Part shown: positions 28,956 to 37,845 of the stretch, piece by piece | How the letters are laid out: the number at the start of each line of letters is the position of its first letter | Numbering within the stretch: position 1 is the first letter of the stretch | Assembly: GCA_963973915.1 (NCBI GenBank) | Contig: CAXBBM010000006.1 | Span: 62,001 to 126,000, forward strand | Direction: 5' to 3' | DNA length: 64,000 bases | Source of the DNA: Polycyclovorans sp002706265 | Lineage (GTDB): Bacteria > Pseudomonadota > Gammaproteobacteria > Nevskiales > Nevskiaceae | Notes under the pieces: generated by a model | The model's input: only the letters and a program-made list of their open reading frames with translations | What the model was told of the DNA's origin: nothing | The model's database searches: none | Made by a program: the position numbers and the translations under genes

Positions 28956-29897
28956 TCACCGCCCCTGCTGAAGATAAAGCAGCCGCTTGATCTCCCGCTG
29001 CCCCTGCTTGACCGACTGCAGAATCACGCCGCAACCGCCTGCCAGCAGCGCCGCCAGCATGACGCCGGTGCACAGCAGCGCGGTGGGCATGCGCGGCACC
29101 AGGCCGGTGGCGAGATAGTCCCTGACGATGGGCAGCGCCAGGGCCAACGCCAGGGTGGCGAGCAGGCCGGCCACCAGCGAGAAGAACAGCATCGGGCGCT
29201 CCTCGCGCACCAGCCGGGCAATCGTGCGCAGAATGCGCCAGCCATCCGGCAGCGCGCGCAGCTTGCTGGCGCTGCCCTCGGGGCGTGCGCGGTAGGGCGT
29301 GTCCATTTCCACCATCGGCACGTTGAGCGTCAGGGCGTGCACCGCCAGCTCGGTTTCAATCTCGAACCCGCCCGAGCACACCGGCAACGATTTGGCGAAC
29401 CGCCGCGACATCACCTTGTAGCCCGACAACACATCGTCCAGCTCGCGGCCAAACAGGCGCGCAATCAGCACGGTGAACAGGCGATTTCCAAACCGGTGCC
29501 CCGGCCGGTAGGCGGCCACCTGCTGCCCGACGCGCCGACCGTTGACCAGATCGAGCCGCCGGCTGATCAGCGTGTTCAGCATGCCCGGCGCCGACTGCGC
29601 GTCGTAGGTGGCATCCCCATCGACCAGCACGTAATGGTCGGCATCCACGTCGGCCAGCATGCGGCGCACCACGTGGCCCTTGCCCTGACGGGGTTCGCTG
29701 CGCACCACCGCACCTGCCGCCTCGGCCAGCGCGGCGGTCTCGTCGATCGAATTGTTGTCGTACACGAACACCGTGGCCCAGGGCAGCGCCTGGCGAAAGT
29801 CGCGCACCACGGTGCCGATGGTGGCGGCCTCGTTGTGGCAGGGAATGATGACCGCGACGGCGGGCAGGATGTCGGTATTCGATGCGGGCGAGTTCAT
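28956..29897 (-). CDS. Family 2 glycosyltransferase with two C-terminal membrane helices
   Basis: 313 residues. The N-terminal GT-A domain is like dolichyl/undecaprenyl-phosphate glycosyltransferases: VAVIIPCHNEAATIGTVVRD, VFVYDNNSIDETAALAEAAG, EPRQGKGHVVRRMLADVD, YVLVDGDATYD (DxD) and LDDVLSGYKVMSRRF. Two hydrophobic segments near the C-terminus (ERPMLFFSLVAGLLATLALA and PTALLCTGVMLAALLAGG) anchor it to the membrane. The frame is open far upstream, but the fold starts at MNSPASN (ATG 29897). With the GT87 gene it forms a plausible donor-plus-transferase pair; the sugar and acceptor are unknown. Confidence 0.87.
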   Translation of the reverse strand: MNSPASNTDILPAVAVIIPCHNEAATIGTVVRDFRQALPWATVFVYDNNSIDETAALAEAAGAVVRSEPRQGKGHVVRRMLADVDADHYVLVDGDATYDAQSAPGMLNTLISRRLDLVNGRRVGQQVAAYRPGHRFGNRLFTVLIARLFGRELDDVLSGYKVMSRRFAKSLPVCSGGFEIETELAVHALTLNVPMVEMDTPYRARPEGSASKLRALPDGWRILRTIARLVREERPMLFFSLVAGLLATLALALALPIVRDYLATGLVPRMPTALLCTGVMLAALLAGGCGVILQSVKQGQREIKRLLYLQQGR

Positions 29898-30232
29898 GAC
29901 GGGCGATAGACCTAACGACGCGCGGTGAGGTGATTGAACAGCAGGCCGCCTCCGGTGCCCGCGAGGCAAGGCAAGGCAAGGCACGCGCCCACCATGGCCG
30001 CGCCACGCCAGCCCCCGGCGCGCAGAGACGCGACGCCGCGTGCCGACCCTCGCAAAGCGCGCAAAGGCGTGCCCGTGTTCATGCATGACGAGCGGCACTA
30101 TTACACGAGCGATGGGGCGTTTTGAGTGATGCGGCGGCGCCCGCCGCCACGCGCGGCGGCGGGCCCGATTAGCGGCGGCGACGGCGCGGTGAATCCCGCT
30201 AGGCTTGTACGCCCCATTGCCCGCACAGCGCC
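29898..30232. other. Divergent intergenic region with GC hairpin and AAGGC repeat
   Basis: 335 bp without a gene between the GT2 gene and the divergent GT-C-like gene. It has a short AAGGC tandem run near 29964-29980. A perfect 10-bp GC stem lies at 30139-30164 (GCCCGCCGCC / GGCGGCGGGC, six-base loop) without a T tract. Promoters for both genes should lie here but are not clear. Confidence 0.5.
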
Positions 30233-32014
30233 ATGAACGTCGTCTGGACACGAAACAGAATTCTGCTGGCTGCCGTATTGGTGATGGCGGTGGCCTTGGT
30301 GCGCACCGGCTTCAGCATTGGCCTGGATGCGGTGGCCGACGCGCGGCTGCCCAACCCGGACAGTTTTTACAAGTTGGTGCTGCTCGAAGATCACGATCCG
30401 CAGACAGGGTTGCATTTTGTGGCGCGCGACAACGCGCCCCAGGGCAACTGGGTGCACTGGTCGCTTCCCCATTCATGGACGGTGTGGCAGGTGCATCGCC
30501 CGCTGGTCGCGGCGGGCCTGCCGCAGCGCCCCGCGCTGCTCTGGGCGGGGGTGGGCGTCACCATGGTGTCGATGCTGTTGCTGTCGGTGCTGGTCGCCCT
30601 GGCCGTGGCGCTGCATGCCAGCCACCGGGCGGCGCTGGTGTCCATGCTCACCCTGGCCACCAGCATTCCGCTGCTGGGTTATGGCCGCCTCGACCAGATC
30701 ACCCATCACATTTTCATGCTGGTGCCGGTTGCGGCGGCAGCGGCGTGTTTTTTGCGCCCGCTGCCGCCGGCGCGTCACGCCTGGCCAGATGCCCTTGGCG
30801 GCGGGCTGCTGGGTCTGGCGCTGTGGATTTCGCCCGAAACCATGCCGCTGGTCGCCGGATTCGCGGCGGTACGCGCGGTGCTGAAGCTGGAGTCGGCCGC
30901 GCCCACGCCGAGCCTCACCCCGGTGGCCGCGGGCCTGTTGGCGGTGGTGGCGCTGGGGTGGTGGGTCGACCCGCCGCCGCCCGGCTACGGCGCATGGGCG
31001 CTGGACCACATCAGCCTGGCGTGGCTGGTGTTTGCGGCGCTGCTGGCGGTGTTGCTCATGCTTGCAGACGCGCTGGCCGCAAGGGGTGTTGCGCCGCACC
31101 GCGCCACGGGCATTCTGGCCGGTGCCGCAGCGGCGGCCGCTGCAGGCTGGCTGCTGGGCGTTCCCGGCGCCCTGCACGGCCCGGCCGGCCTGATTCCGCA
31201 CGAGATGAAAGTGCTGTGGTGGAACAGCATCAAAGAGCTGCAGTCGGCGCAGACGCCGCACCAATGGGTGGCGTATCTGATGATGCCGTGGGCCGCGGCG
31301 GCCCTTGGCGGTTGGGCGGCGTGGCGCACGCGACGGGGGTCGCTGGCGGTGCTGGCGCTCATGGCGCTGGCCTATGGCCTGCTGGGCGTTTGGCACCTGC
31401 GCATGGGGGCCGCCGGCACCGTGGTCGCGGCGCTGACCCTGGGGCTGGGATTGACGCAGTTCCGCATCTTCGTCAACGGGGTGGTCGATGCCTCGCTGGC
31501 CCTGCGGGAACAGATGGCCGGGCTGGCGCTGATCTTGCTGCCCGTGCTGCAGATGCTGCTGGTGCTGGGGCTGTTGTTCTGGCAGGGCACCGAAGCTCCG
31601 GCTGAACGCCCGGAGTGCGCACTGCCCGCCATTGCCCCCGCTCTGAACCGGCTGCCGCCTGCCACCGTGCTGGTGCCGGTGTTTGACGCGCCAGAATTGC
31701 TCTACCTCACCCACCACCGCAGCGTTGCCGGCCCGTATCACCACAACGTTCAGGGCATTCTCGACGTGTACCGCGCCTGGTCAGACGACGATGCTGCGGC
31801 CGCCCGCGCCAAGGCCATCGTCGAGCGGCGCGGCATTGACTACCTGCTGGGGTGCTCGCGCATTCAGCCCGCGCTGCGGGGCACCGAGGCGGCGCCCAGC
31901 CTGGCGGCGCGCGTGCGCGATGGCGATGTTCCCGACTGGCTCGTCCCCGTGGCCTGGGACGACGACCCGGCGACCGACTGGCGTCTTTACCGCGTGGTGG
32001 CGGCCGGGCCGTGA
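30233..32014 (+). CDS. GT-C-like polytopic membrane protein, possible glycosyltransferase
   Basis: 593 residues with about twelve hydrophobic segments and a soluble C-terminal part (from about 455). I do not recognise an assigned family. The first periplasmic loop has LPNPDSFYKLVLLEDHDP and DNAPQGNWVHWSLPHSW, and the next loop has GYGRLDQITHHIFMLVP (near 149-165). These resemble the acidic first-loop motif and the DHH-like motif of STT3/AglB oligosaccharyltransferases and other GT-C enzymes. The C-terminal domain has APELLYLTHHRSVAGPYHHN. That the enzyme moves a lipid-linked sugar is inference, helped by the neighbouring GT2 and GT87 genes on the opposite strand. Confidence 0.65.
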   Translation: MNVVWTRNRILLAAVLVMAVALVRTGFSIGLDAVADARLPNPDSFYKLVLLEDHDPQTGLHFVARDNAPQGNWVHWSLPHSWTVWQVHRPLVAAGLPQRPALLWAGVGVTMVSMLLLSVLVALAVALHASHRAALVSMLTLATSIPLLGYGRLDQITHHIFMLVPVAAAAACFLRPLPPARHAWPDALGGGLLGLALWISPETMPLVAGFAAVRAVLKLESAAPTPSLTPVAAGLLAVVALGWWVDPPPPGYGAWALDHISLAWLVFAALLAVLLMLADALAARGVAPHRATGILAGAAAAAAAGWLLGVPGALHGPAGLIPHEMKVLWWNSIKELQSAQTPHQWVAYLMMPWAAAALGGWAAWRTRRGSLAVLALMALAYGLLGVWHLRMGAAGTVVAALTLGLGLTQFRIFVNGVVDASLALREQMAGLALILLPVLQMLLVLGLLFWQGTEAPAERPECALPAIAPALNRLPPATVLVPVFDAPELLYLTHHRSVAGPYHHNVQGILDVYRAWSDDDAAAARAKAIVERRGIDYLLGCSRIQPALRGTEAAPSLAARVRDGDVPDWLVPVAWDDDPATDWRLYRVVAAGP

Positions 32015-32032
32015 CCGTGCCGCGCACCCCAC

Positions 32033-32854
32033 TCAGTGGCCCGCGCGGCAGGGCGTTTGAACCACCTCGCCGCTGATCAACTCGATGGCGGTGAGCGGCC
32101 CGCCCCACACGCAGCCGGTGTCCAGCCCGCGCACGCTGGCCTCGGGCCAGTCGATTTTGCCCAGCGTTGACCAGTGGCCGAAGACGATGGGCGTGTCGCG
32201 GCTGGCGCGCGCCGGGTGCGCGAACCACGGCAGCAGGCCGTCGGGCGCGGGGTAGGGCGCCAGTTTGTGGCGAAACTCGAGACGGCCATCGGCATACACC
32301 ATCCGCTGCCGCGTGAAGGCGTTGACGATGTAACGCCAACGCGCCACGCCGACGAGTTGGTCTGACCACACATCCGGCTCGTTGCCGTACAGCGCGTCGA
32401 GCAGCGTTCCGGGGTCGTCACTGCGCAGTGCGGCCTCCACTTCGGCGGCATGCCGCAGCGCGTCGTCCACGGTCCAGTCCACCGCCACGCCAGCATGCAC
32501 GCACAAGGTGCCGGTGATGGGCTCGCGATAGGCCAGCCGTTGATGCCGCAACCAGCACAGCAAATCCTCGCGGTCATGGGCGTCAAGAATGTCGTGCAGC
32601 GAATCTTTGCGGTTGAGTCGGCCGCTGCGGGCGGCGGCCAGCAGGTGCAGGTCATGGTTGCCCAGCAGCACGGTGGCGGCGGCGCCCAGGGCCCGCACCG
32701 CGCGCAGGGTGCCCAGGGAGTCGTGCCCGCGGTTCACCAGATCGCCCAGCAGAATCAGCCGGTCGGCGCCGGGGTCGAAATCAAGCTGATCCAGCAGCGC
32801 TGCGAAGGCGCGGCGTTCCCCTTGCAGGTCGCCCACGGCGAAGATGCGGGTCAT
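32033..32854 (-). CDS. apaH: Bis(5'-nucleosyl)-tetraphosphatase (symmetrical) ApaH
   Basis: Hydrolyses Ap4A to two ADP and can remove Np4 RNA caps. It has 273 residues. The metallophosphatase motifs are in order: FAVGDLQGERRAFAALLD (GDxQG), LILLGDLVNRGHDSLGTLR (GDxVxRG), TVLLGNHDLHLLA (GNHD), and IVFGHWSTLGK for the last His. The usual ApaH-typical YIVNAFTRQRMVYADGRLEF is present. It converges with the GT-C-like gene. Often apaH lies with rsmA-pdxA-surA-lptD in gammaproteobacteria; here that block is 12 kb away at 45.2-50.7 kb, with the Tad locus between, which suggests a rearrangement or insertion. Confidence 0.95.
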   Translation of the reverse strand: MTRIFAVGDLQGERRAFAALLDQLDFDPGADRLILLGDLVNRGHDSLGTLRAVRALGAAATVLLGNHDLHLLAAARSGRLNRKDSLHDILDAHDREDLLCWLRHQRLAYREPITGTLCVHAGVAVDWTVDDALRHAAEVEAALRSDDPGTLLDALYGNEPDVWSDQLVGVARWRYIVNAFTRQRMVYADGRLEFRHKLAPYPAPDGLLPWFAHPARASRDTPIVFGHWSTLGKIDWPEASVRGLDTGCVWGGPLTAIELISGEVVQTPCRAGH

Positions 32855-33302
32855 GACCCGGCCCGGCCGGCCGCCGGCCAGGGCAAGGGTCCGTCACGCG
32901 CAGGGCACGCCCTGCCAGGCGCCGTCAACGGCTGCCCCAGCGCGGCGCGGTGCGGGCAGCGACCGGTTGCCCTCGCAAGGCGGTGGGCGCAGCGGCGGTC
33001 GGGGGCACGCCACCGGGCAGATGCCGGGCCAGCGTGGGTGACAGAAGGTTGATCCATGGGTCGGCCGGTTTGGCGAAGTTGAGGGGCGCGATCATCTTGC
33101 CGCGCCGTGCCCCCGCGTGCGCGCCGGCCCGCGGCAGGGGCCTGTGCGGGGTGCAGGCGCGGCCCACCCGTGTAGGAAAATGCCCATATGCCAGTGAGCG
33201 GTGGTGTTGGCCCGCACGAACGGCTTTGACTTCACCCTGGCCGCCATTGAAGATCATCACAGGCCCGGCAGACGCCTGGCGCCACTTGCAAAGGAGCGTG
33301 TC
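32855..33302. other. Intergenic region upstream of the Tad operon
   Basis: 448 bp between the apaH start and flp. No protein-like frame and no tRNA. AAGGAG at about 33291-33296 is the flp ribosome-binding site. The Tad promoter probably lies in 33150-33290; I find no convincing sigma-70 or sigma-54 element. Confidence 0.4.
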
Positions 33303-33485
33303 ATGTTGGAACAGATCAAAGCGTTTTTGATGGATGAAGAAGGTGCCAGTGCGGTCGAGTATGGGCTGATTATTGGGTTGATTGCGGTGGCGATTATCAC
33401 TGTGATGATTGCGCTAGGTGGTGGCCTTGATAATCTTTTCGAAACTGCCAATTCTGCGGTTACTAACGCTGCCACTAACCCTTGA
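33303..33485 (+). CDS. flp: Flp/Fap-type pilin
   Basis: Major subunit of the tight-adherence (Tad) pilus, 60 residues. MLEQIKAFLMDEEGASAVEY contains the type IVb prepilin site G/ASAVEYG (cleavage after Gly-14, Glu at +5 of the mature chain, then Tyr). A hydrophobic helix GLIIGLIAVAIITVMIALGG follows, with a short Asn/Ala-rich tail. ATG 33303 follows a strong AAGGAG. G+C content looks lower than in its neighbours (codons like ATT, ACT, GAT), which is common for highly expressed pilins. The processing peptidase is the next gene. Confidence 0.96.
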   Translation: MLEQIKAFLMDEEGASAVEYGLIIGLIAVAIITVMIALGGGLDNLFETANSAVTNAATNP

Positions 33486-33591
33486 TGGCAGTGGTTGAGA
33501 GCCAACGCGGTGTCAGGTTCGGTTGAGCGGGTTTGCTTGACCGACCCTGGCCCCTGACGGCCAACCTCCTCCATGCACACCGGGCCACACC

Positions 33592-34029
33592 ATGATGCTG
33601 GGCGTACTCTTCTGGGCGGTTGCGGTCGCGTGGTGCGACCTGAGCACCCGGCGTATTCCCAACATTGTGTTGTTGCCCGGCCTGGTGGTGGCCGCTCTGG
33701 CGGTCATGGTCACCCAGGCCGGTCTGTTTGGCGCGGCGTGGCCCAGTGCGCTGGGCGGCATGGCGCTGGCGATGGCGCCCTGGTTGTGGGGCTACCGCCT
33801 GGGCCACGTGGGCGCGGGTGATGCCAAGTTCGCCGCCATACTAGGGCTGATGTTCGGGGTGCCGGTGGCGCTGGTGGCCACCCTGGTGGCCATGGCGGCC
33901 TTTGGTCTGCTCAGCCTCATCTGGGTGCGGGCCGGCTGGAAGGGGTTGCGACTGCCGGTGGCGCCGTGGATTGTGCTGGGGTTTGCGGTGGCGGTGGTGC
34001 GTGATCAGGACGGGCTGGGGTTGACCTGA
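33592..34029 (+). CDS. tadV: Tad prepilin peptidase (A24 family, TadV/CpaA)
   Basis: Inner-membrane aspartic protease of 145 residues that cleaves the Flp leader. It has the family's two catalytic Asp sites: CDLSTRRIPN (near 16-25) and GHVGAGDAKFAAILGL (GxGD, near 70). Four hydrophobic helices fill the rest. The long type IV prepilin peptidase methylase domain is absent, as expected for CpaA/TadV. It sits 106 bp after flp, the usual second position of tad loci. Confidence 0.93.
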   Translation: MMLGVLFWAVAVAWCDLSTRRIPNIVLLPGLVVAALAVMVTQAGLFGAAWPSALGGMALAMAPWLWGYRLGHVGAGDAKFAAILGLMFGVPVALVATLVAMAAFGLLSLIWVRAGWKGLRLPVAPWIVLGFAVAVVRDQDGLGLT

Positions 34030-34229
34030 CCGGGCAGCCCCGCAGGACCAGGCCGGCGGCCGGCAGCGGCCGGCAGCGGTGGTGTCGGCGGGGTTCACGG
34101 CCTCGCCATGTTGGCGCGCTTCACTTCGCCGTTGGCGTGACGCATGTTGCCGTTGGCGCAATGGCCGGGCGCAGGGGTTGTTGCACGCATCTCACATGCG
34201 CCTTCGGGCGCGCAGGAGTCAGGGACGCT

Positions 34230-35171
34230 ATGAACCAGAACACGATGAAAATTGCTGCAGCGGTACTGGCCATTCTGGCCGTGCTGCTGGGCATTGCGGT
34301 GGCGCTGAGTTACCGCGCCACCACCGCCGACGCCGAAGCGGCGCGGGCCGAGGCCGAGGCGCAGCGCGCCCAGCGTGACCGGGCGGCCTCACAGCAGACC
34401 CCGACCACGCTGGCGGTGGTGGCCATTGCCCCGCTGGCGGCCAACCAGCCGGTGACCCGCGAAGCGGTGGCGCTGCTGCCCATGCCGGTCACCCCGGCCC
34501 GCTACTTCACCGACCTCGACAAGGTGGTCGGCCGCATTCCGCTGGTCGATGTCGATGCCGGCGCGCCCATCACCGAGCGGTATTTTGGCCGCACCAACCA
34601 GTTGGCCATGGTCATTCCAGATGCCCACGTGGCGCTGTCGATGGAGGTCAACGACGTGGTCGCCGTGGGTGACTTCGTTCGACCGGGCGACTTTGTCGAC
34701 TTGCTGGTGTACCTGCGCAGCGGCGGCGGGGTCGAGAAATCGCAGGCGCGCATCCTGCTGCCCAAGACGCGGGTGCTGGCCTATGAAGACCGCATTGTCG
34801 ACCGCCCCGACGGCCTGGAAGAAGGGGCCGACGAAAAGAACGCACGGCGCCGCACCCGCACCGCCGTGCTGGCCGTGCCCGAGGCCGACGTGACCCGCGT
34901 GATGCTGGGCATGAGCGTCGGTGAGCTGCGGCTGGCGTTGCGCGGCCAGCGCCCCGAGGCGGTGGCCGGAGGTGACGAAACCACCGAAGCCGGCCTGCCG
35001 ATGACCGCCGAGGCGGTGCAGGCCCAGGCCGACGCCAAGGTGCCCGACCAGGTGGTTTCGCTTGAAGAGTTGGGCCGTATCAAACCCCCGCCCGCAGCGG
35101 TGCGCGCCGCGCCGCCGCGGCCCAGCGTTGAAATTATTCGTGCGAACGAAGTGATCCGGGTGCGCCCATGA
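34230..35171 (+). CDS. cpaB: Flp pilus assembly protein CpaB/RcpC
   Basis: Periplasmic, membrane-anchored pilus assembly factor of 313 residues. One N-terminal helix: MKIAAAVLAILAVLLGIAVA. A short coiled Ala/Glu segment follows, then an SAF-type domain (about 55-120) with APLAANQPVTREAVALLP and VDVDAGAPITERYF. The RcpC domain is at about 125-260: MEVNDVVAVGDFVRPGDFVD with LLVYLRSGGGVEKSQA. ATG 34230 is preferred because AGGAG lies nine bases upstream; the longer frame has no such signal. The stop overlaps cpaC by four bases. Confidence 0.93.
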   Translation: MNQNTMKIAAAVLAILAVLLGIAVALSYRATTADAEAARAEAEAQRAQRDRAASQQTPTTLAVVAIAPLAANQPVTREAVALLPMPVTPARYFTDLDKVVGRIPLVDVDAGAPITERYFGRTNQLAMVIPDAHVALSMEVNDVVAVGDFVRPGDFVDLLVYLRSGGGVEKSQARILLPKTRVLAYEDRIVDRPDGLEEGADEKNARRRTRTAVLAVPEADVTRVMLGMSVGELRLALRGQRPEAVAGGDETTEAGLPMTAEAVQAQADAKVPDQVVSLEELGRIKPPPAAVRAAPPRPSVEIIRANEVIRVRP

Positions 35172-36628
35172 ACCGTCGTCAACAGCCCGCCTTTCCCCTG
35201 GTCCCGGCGTTCGCGCAGGGGCGTACCCACGCGTCGCGCGCCAGCGGCAGCACGGCGTGGCGGTGGTCGCAGTCGTCGCGCTCGTTGCTTGCGGCACTGC
35301 TGCTGGCCGTGACGGCGCCCGCCTGGAGCCAGGCCACCGGCACGCCGCCCGCGGCACTGCAGGACGACGCGGCCAATGCCGAGGTGCTGGTGGTCGAGCG
35401 CGGCACGCACCGCTTCTTCCGTGAGCTGGGGGCGGTGGCGCGGGTTGCCGTGGGCGACCCCGCCATTGCCGATGTCAACCTGGTGAACCGGCAGCAGTTG
35501 CTGATTGCCGGCAAGTCGCTGGGCGTGACCAGCCTGCTGCTGTGGCGTGATGCCCGCGGCCAGCCCACCCAGTACCGGGTGAACGTGGTGCCGCCGCGCG
35601 ACCCGGCCGCGGCCGCAGCGCCCATGGACCCTGAACTGCGCGATGCGGTGATTCGCCCCGCGCAGGGCCTGTCGGGCCGGCTGCCGAATCTGGCGGCGCA
35701 TCGCCGCGCGCGGCAGCAGGCACAGGCGGGCGCCGAGGCCCCGGTGGCAGATTCAAGCCAGATCGAGCTGGAAACCCAGGTGTTGACCGAGGTGAAAATT
35801 GCCGACGTGAGCCGGCGCAGCGCCCAGCAGTTTGGCTTCAACTTCGGCAAGATCGGCGGCGGCGGCCTGGTGCCCAACACCGAGATCGGCGTCTCGGCGC
35901 CCGGCTCGGTGCCCACGGTGCCCAGTTTCGAGAACCCCGCCGTGCCGCTGGGCGAGGCCTTCAATCTGTTGATTGGTGATCCCTCGCGGCGGATTGGCGG
36001 CGTGCTCAGCATGCTGGAGCGCAAGGGGCTGGCGCAGGTGCTGGCCGAGCCTTCACTGCTGGCCACCAGCGGGCAGACCGCCAGTTATCTGGTCGGCGGT
36101 GAATTTCCGGTGCCGGTGAATCAGGGCGGCTCGGCGGCGGGCAGCATCAGCGTGCAGTTCCGCGAGTTCGGGGTGCGCCTGTCGCTCACGCCCACGGTGC
36201 TGTCGCGCGACCGTATTTCGCTGAAGGTGGCGCCCGAGGTGAGTGATCTCGACTTCAGCAACGCGGTGCAGATCGGCGGCGTGCTGACGCCGGGGCTGCG
36301 GGTGCGGCGCACCGACACCACCATCGAGCTGGGCGATGGCGAGAGCTTCGTCATAAGCGGCCTGATCAGTTCGAGCACCGAAGACAACATCGACAAGGTG
36401 CCGTTTCTGGGCGACATCCCGATTCTGGGGGCGTTTTTCCGCTCCTCGCGGGTGGGCCGCGAAGCGCGTGAGCTGATCATGGTGGTGACCCCGCACCTGG
36501 TGCGACCGCTGGCGCGTCAGGCACAGTTGCCGAAGCTGCCGGGCGAACGTGAGCGCCGCCGCAATCCTTCTGCGGTGGAGACGCTGTTTCTGGAGACCGG
36601 CGATTTCTCGACCGGCTTCAGCAACTGA
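35168..36628 (+). CDS. cpaC: Tad secretin CpaC/RcpA
   Basis: Outer-membrane secretin through which the Flp pilus exits, 486 residues. The signal region is long: about 37 polar residues, then SLLAALLLAVTAPAWSQA. The N-terminal BON/N0-like domain (about 70-155) has GTHRFFRELGAVARVAVGDP and ADVNLVNRQQLLIAGKSLG. The secretin domain at about 200-460 has VLTEVKIADVSRRSAQQFGF, KGLAQVLAEPSLLATSGQTA, GGEFPVPV, and the C-terminal DKVPFLGDIPILGAFFRSSR, the secretin signature. The start overlaps cpaB (ATGA). Confidence 0.95.
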   Translation: MNRRQQPAFPLVPAFAQGRTHASRASGSTAWRWSQSSRSLLAALLLAVTAPAWSQATGTPPAALQDDAANAEVLVVERGTHRFFRELGAVARVAVGDPAIADVNLVNRQQLLIAGKSLGVTSLLLWRDARGQPTQYRVNVVPPRDPAAAAAPMDPELRDAVIRPAQGLSGRLPNLAAHRRARQQAQAGAEAPVADSSQIELETQVLTEVKIADVSRRSAQQFGFNFGKIGGGGLVPNTEIGVSAPGSVPTVPSFENPAVPLGEAFNLLIGDPSRRIGGVLSMLERKGLAQVLAEPSLLATSGQTASYLVGGEFPVPVNQGGSAAGSISVQFREFGVRLSLTPTVLSRDRISLKVAPEVSDLDFSNAVQIGGVLTPGLRVRRTDTTIELGDGESFVISGLISSSTEDNIDKVPFLGDIPILGAFFRSSRVGREARELIMVVTPHLVRPLARQAQLPKLPGERERRRNPSAVETLFLETGDFSTGFSN

Positions 36629-36632
36629 CCCC

Positions 36633-37844
36633 ATGAAATTCACCGCGTACCTCGTCGCCACCGATCCGGCCTTCGCCAACTGGCTGAAGCACACCATTGT
36701 CGATGTCGAGTTCGTGGCCCTGCGCGTGGTGAGCGTGGCGGACTTTACCGACCAGCTTGACCGCCTTGCCAAGGCCGATCTGGTGCTGTTCGAGATGGAC
36801 GTGGCCGAGGTGGAAACCCGCTGCGCGATGATGGAGCAGTTGCTGGAGCGCCTGCCCGACGTGGCGGTGGCGGCCGTTGGCCGTGAGCCGCACCCCGATG
36901 TGGTGCTGCAGGCCATGCGCGCCGGCGCGCGCGACTTCTGGGTGATGCATCGCGACGATGCGGCGCTGCCGCAGGCTGCGGCGCGGCTGTTGCGGCGTTC
37001 GCAATCGACGCCGGCGGCGGCCACCACCAAGGCCGCAGACCAGGGCCGGGTGTTCGCGCTGGTGTCGAGCCATCCGCTGGATGGCATCGGGTTCACCGCC
37101 GCCCATCTGGCTCTGGCGCTCCAGAGCCTGGAGCGCGGCGACAGCGAGCGCCAGCGGACGCTGCTGTTCGACTGCGCCTCGCCGGCGGGCGCGGCGGCCA
37201 TCTTTCTCAATCTCACGGTGGGTTACACGGTGCTCGATGCGCTGGGCGACGTGTATCGCTGCGACCAGACGCTGATCGATACCGCCTTCGTCAGGCACAA
37301 ATCGGGCCTCTACGTACTGTCGTTGCCTGAAGACCTGCTGGGTGCGCCAAAGCTGGACCCGGAAATGCTGGGCCGGCTGATCGGCATTCTGCGTGGCCTG
37401 TTCAGTGACATCGTGCTGGGCATCGACGGCCACGCCGGTCGCGAGGTGCTGAGCGAAGTTCTGCCGCAGGTTGACCGGCTGGTCTGGCTGGCCGACCAGT
37501 CGATACTGCGCTCGCGGCAGAGCAGGCATCTGCTGCGCGCCCTGCACACGCAGGGCGTGTCGCTGCCGGGCATCGGCCTGCTGGTCGATGCCTATCAGAG
37601 GCGGCTGGGGCTGGAGCCCGAGCACCTCGCCGAGCTGCTGGAGATTCCGCTGCTCGGCACGCTGACCGGCGATCCGGCGGCGCGCATCCAGTCGATGAAC
37701 ACCGGGGATCCGATGTTCAAGCTGTTTCCCAAGGATCCCTTCGTGGCCGACATCAACGAGCTGGCGCGCGTGCTGCGCAGCGGTGAGCCGGTGATGGGTG
37801 CGCCCAGGGGCCAGGGCGGCCTGCTCAAACGGTGGATGAGCTGA
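36633..37844 (+). CDS. tadZ: Tad pilus localisation protein TadZ/CpaE, atypical ATPase
   Basis: 403 residues. The N-terminal receiver-like domain (1-125) has VLFEMDVAEVETRCAMMEQL and QAMRAGARDFWVMHR, as in CpaE. The C-terminal ParA/MinD-like domain (about 135-390) has LLFDCASPAGAAAIFLNLT and IVLGIDGHAGREVLSEVLPQ. It contains VDRLVWLADQSILRSRQSRH. The expected deviant Walker A (KGGVGxT) is replaced by SSHPLDGIGFT, with no Lys, so ATP binding is probably weak or lost. TadZ proteins are known to vary here. It localises the pilus machine at the pole in related systems. Lies four bases after cpaC. Confidence 0.88.
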   Translation: MKFTAYLVATDPAFANWLKHTIVDVEFVALRVVSVADFTDQLDRLAKADLVLFEMDVAEVETRCAMMEQLLERLPDVAVAAVGREPHPDVVLQAMRAGARDFWVMHRDDAALPQAAARLLRRSQSTPAAATTKAADQGRVFALVSSHPLDGIGFTAAHLALALQSLERGDSERQRTLLFDCASPAGAAAIFLNLTVGYTVLDALGDVYRCDQTLIDTAFVRHKSGLYVLSLPEDLLGAPKLDPEMLGRLIGILRGLFSDIVLGIDGHAGREVLSEVLPQVDRLVWLADQSILRSRQSRHLLRALHTQGVSLPGIGLLVDAYQRRLGLEPEHLAELLEIPLLGTLTGDPAARIQSMNTGDPMFKLFPKDPFVADINELARVLRSGEPVMGAPRGQGGLLKRWMS

Positions 37845-37845
37845 C

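Noticed and set aside
30473..31744. 423-codon minus-strand frame opposite the GT-C-like gene
   Set aside because: His/Gln/Arg-rich shadow; the plus frame shows hydrophobic helices and membrane-loop motifs.
34030..34229. CCGGCAGCGG repeats before cpaB as a regulatory site
   Set aside because: Only two or three imperfect copies in GC-rich spacer; no evidence of function.
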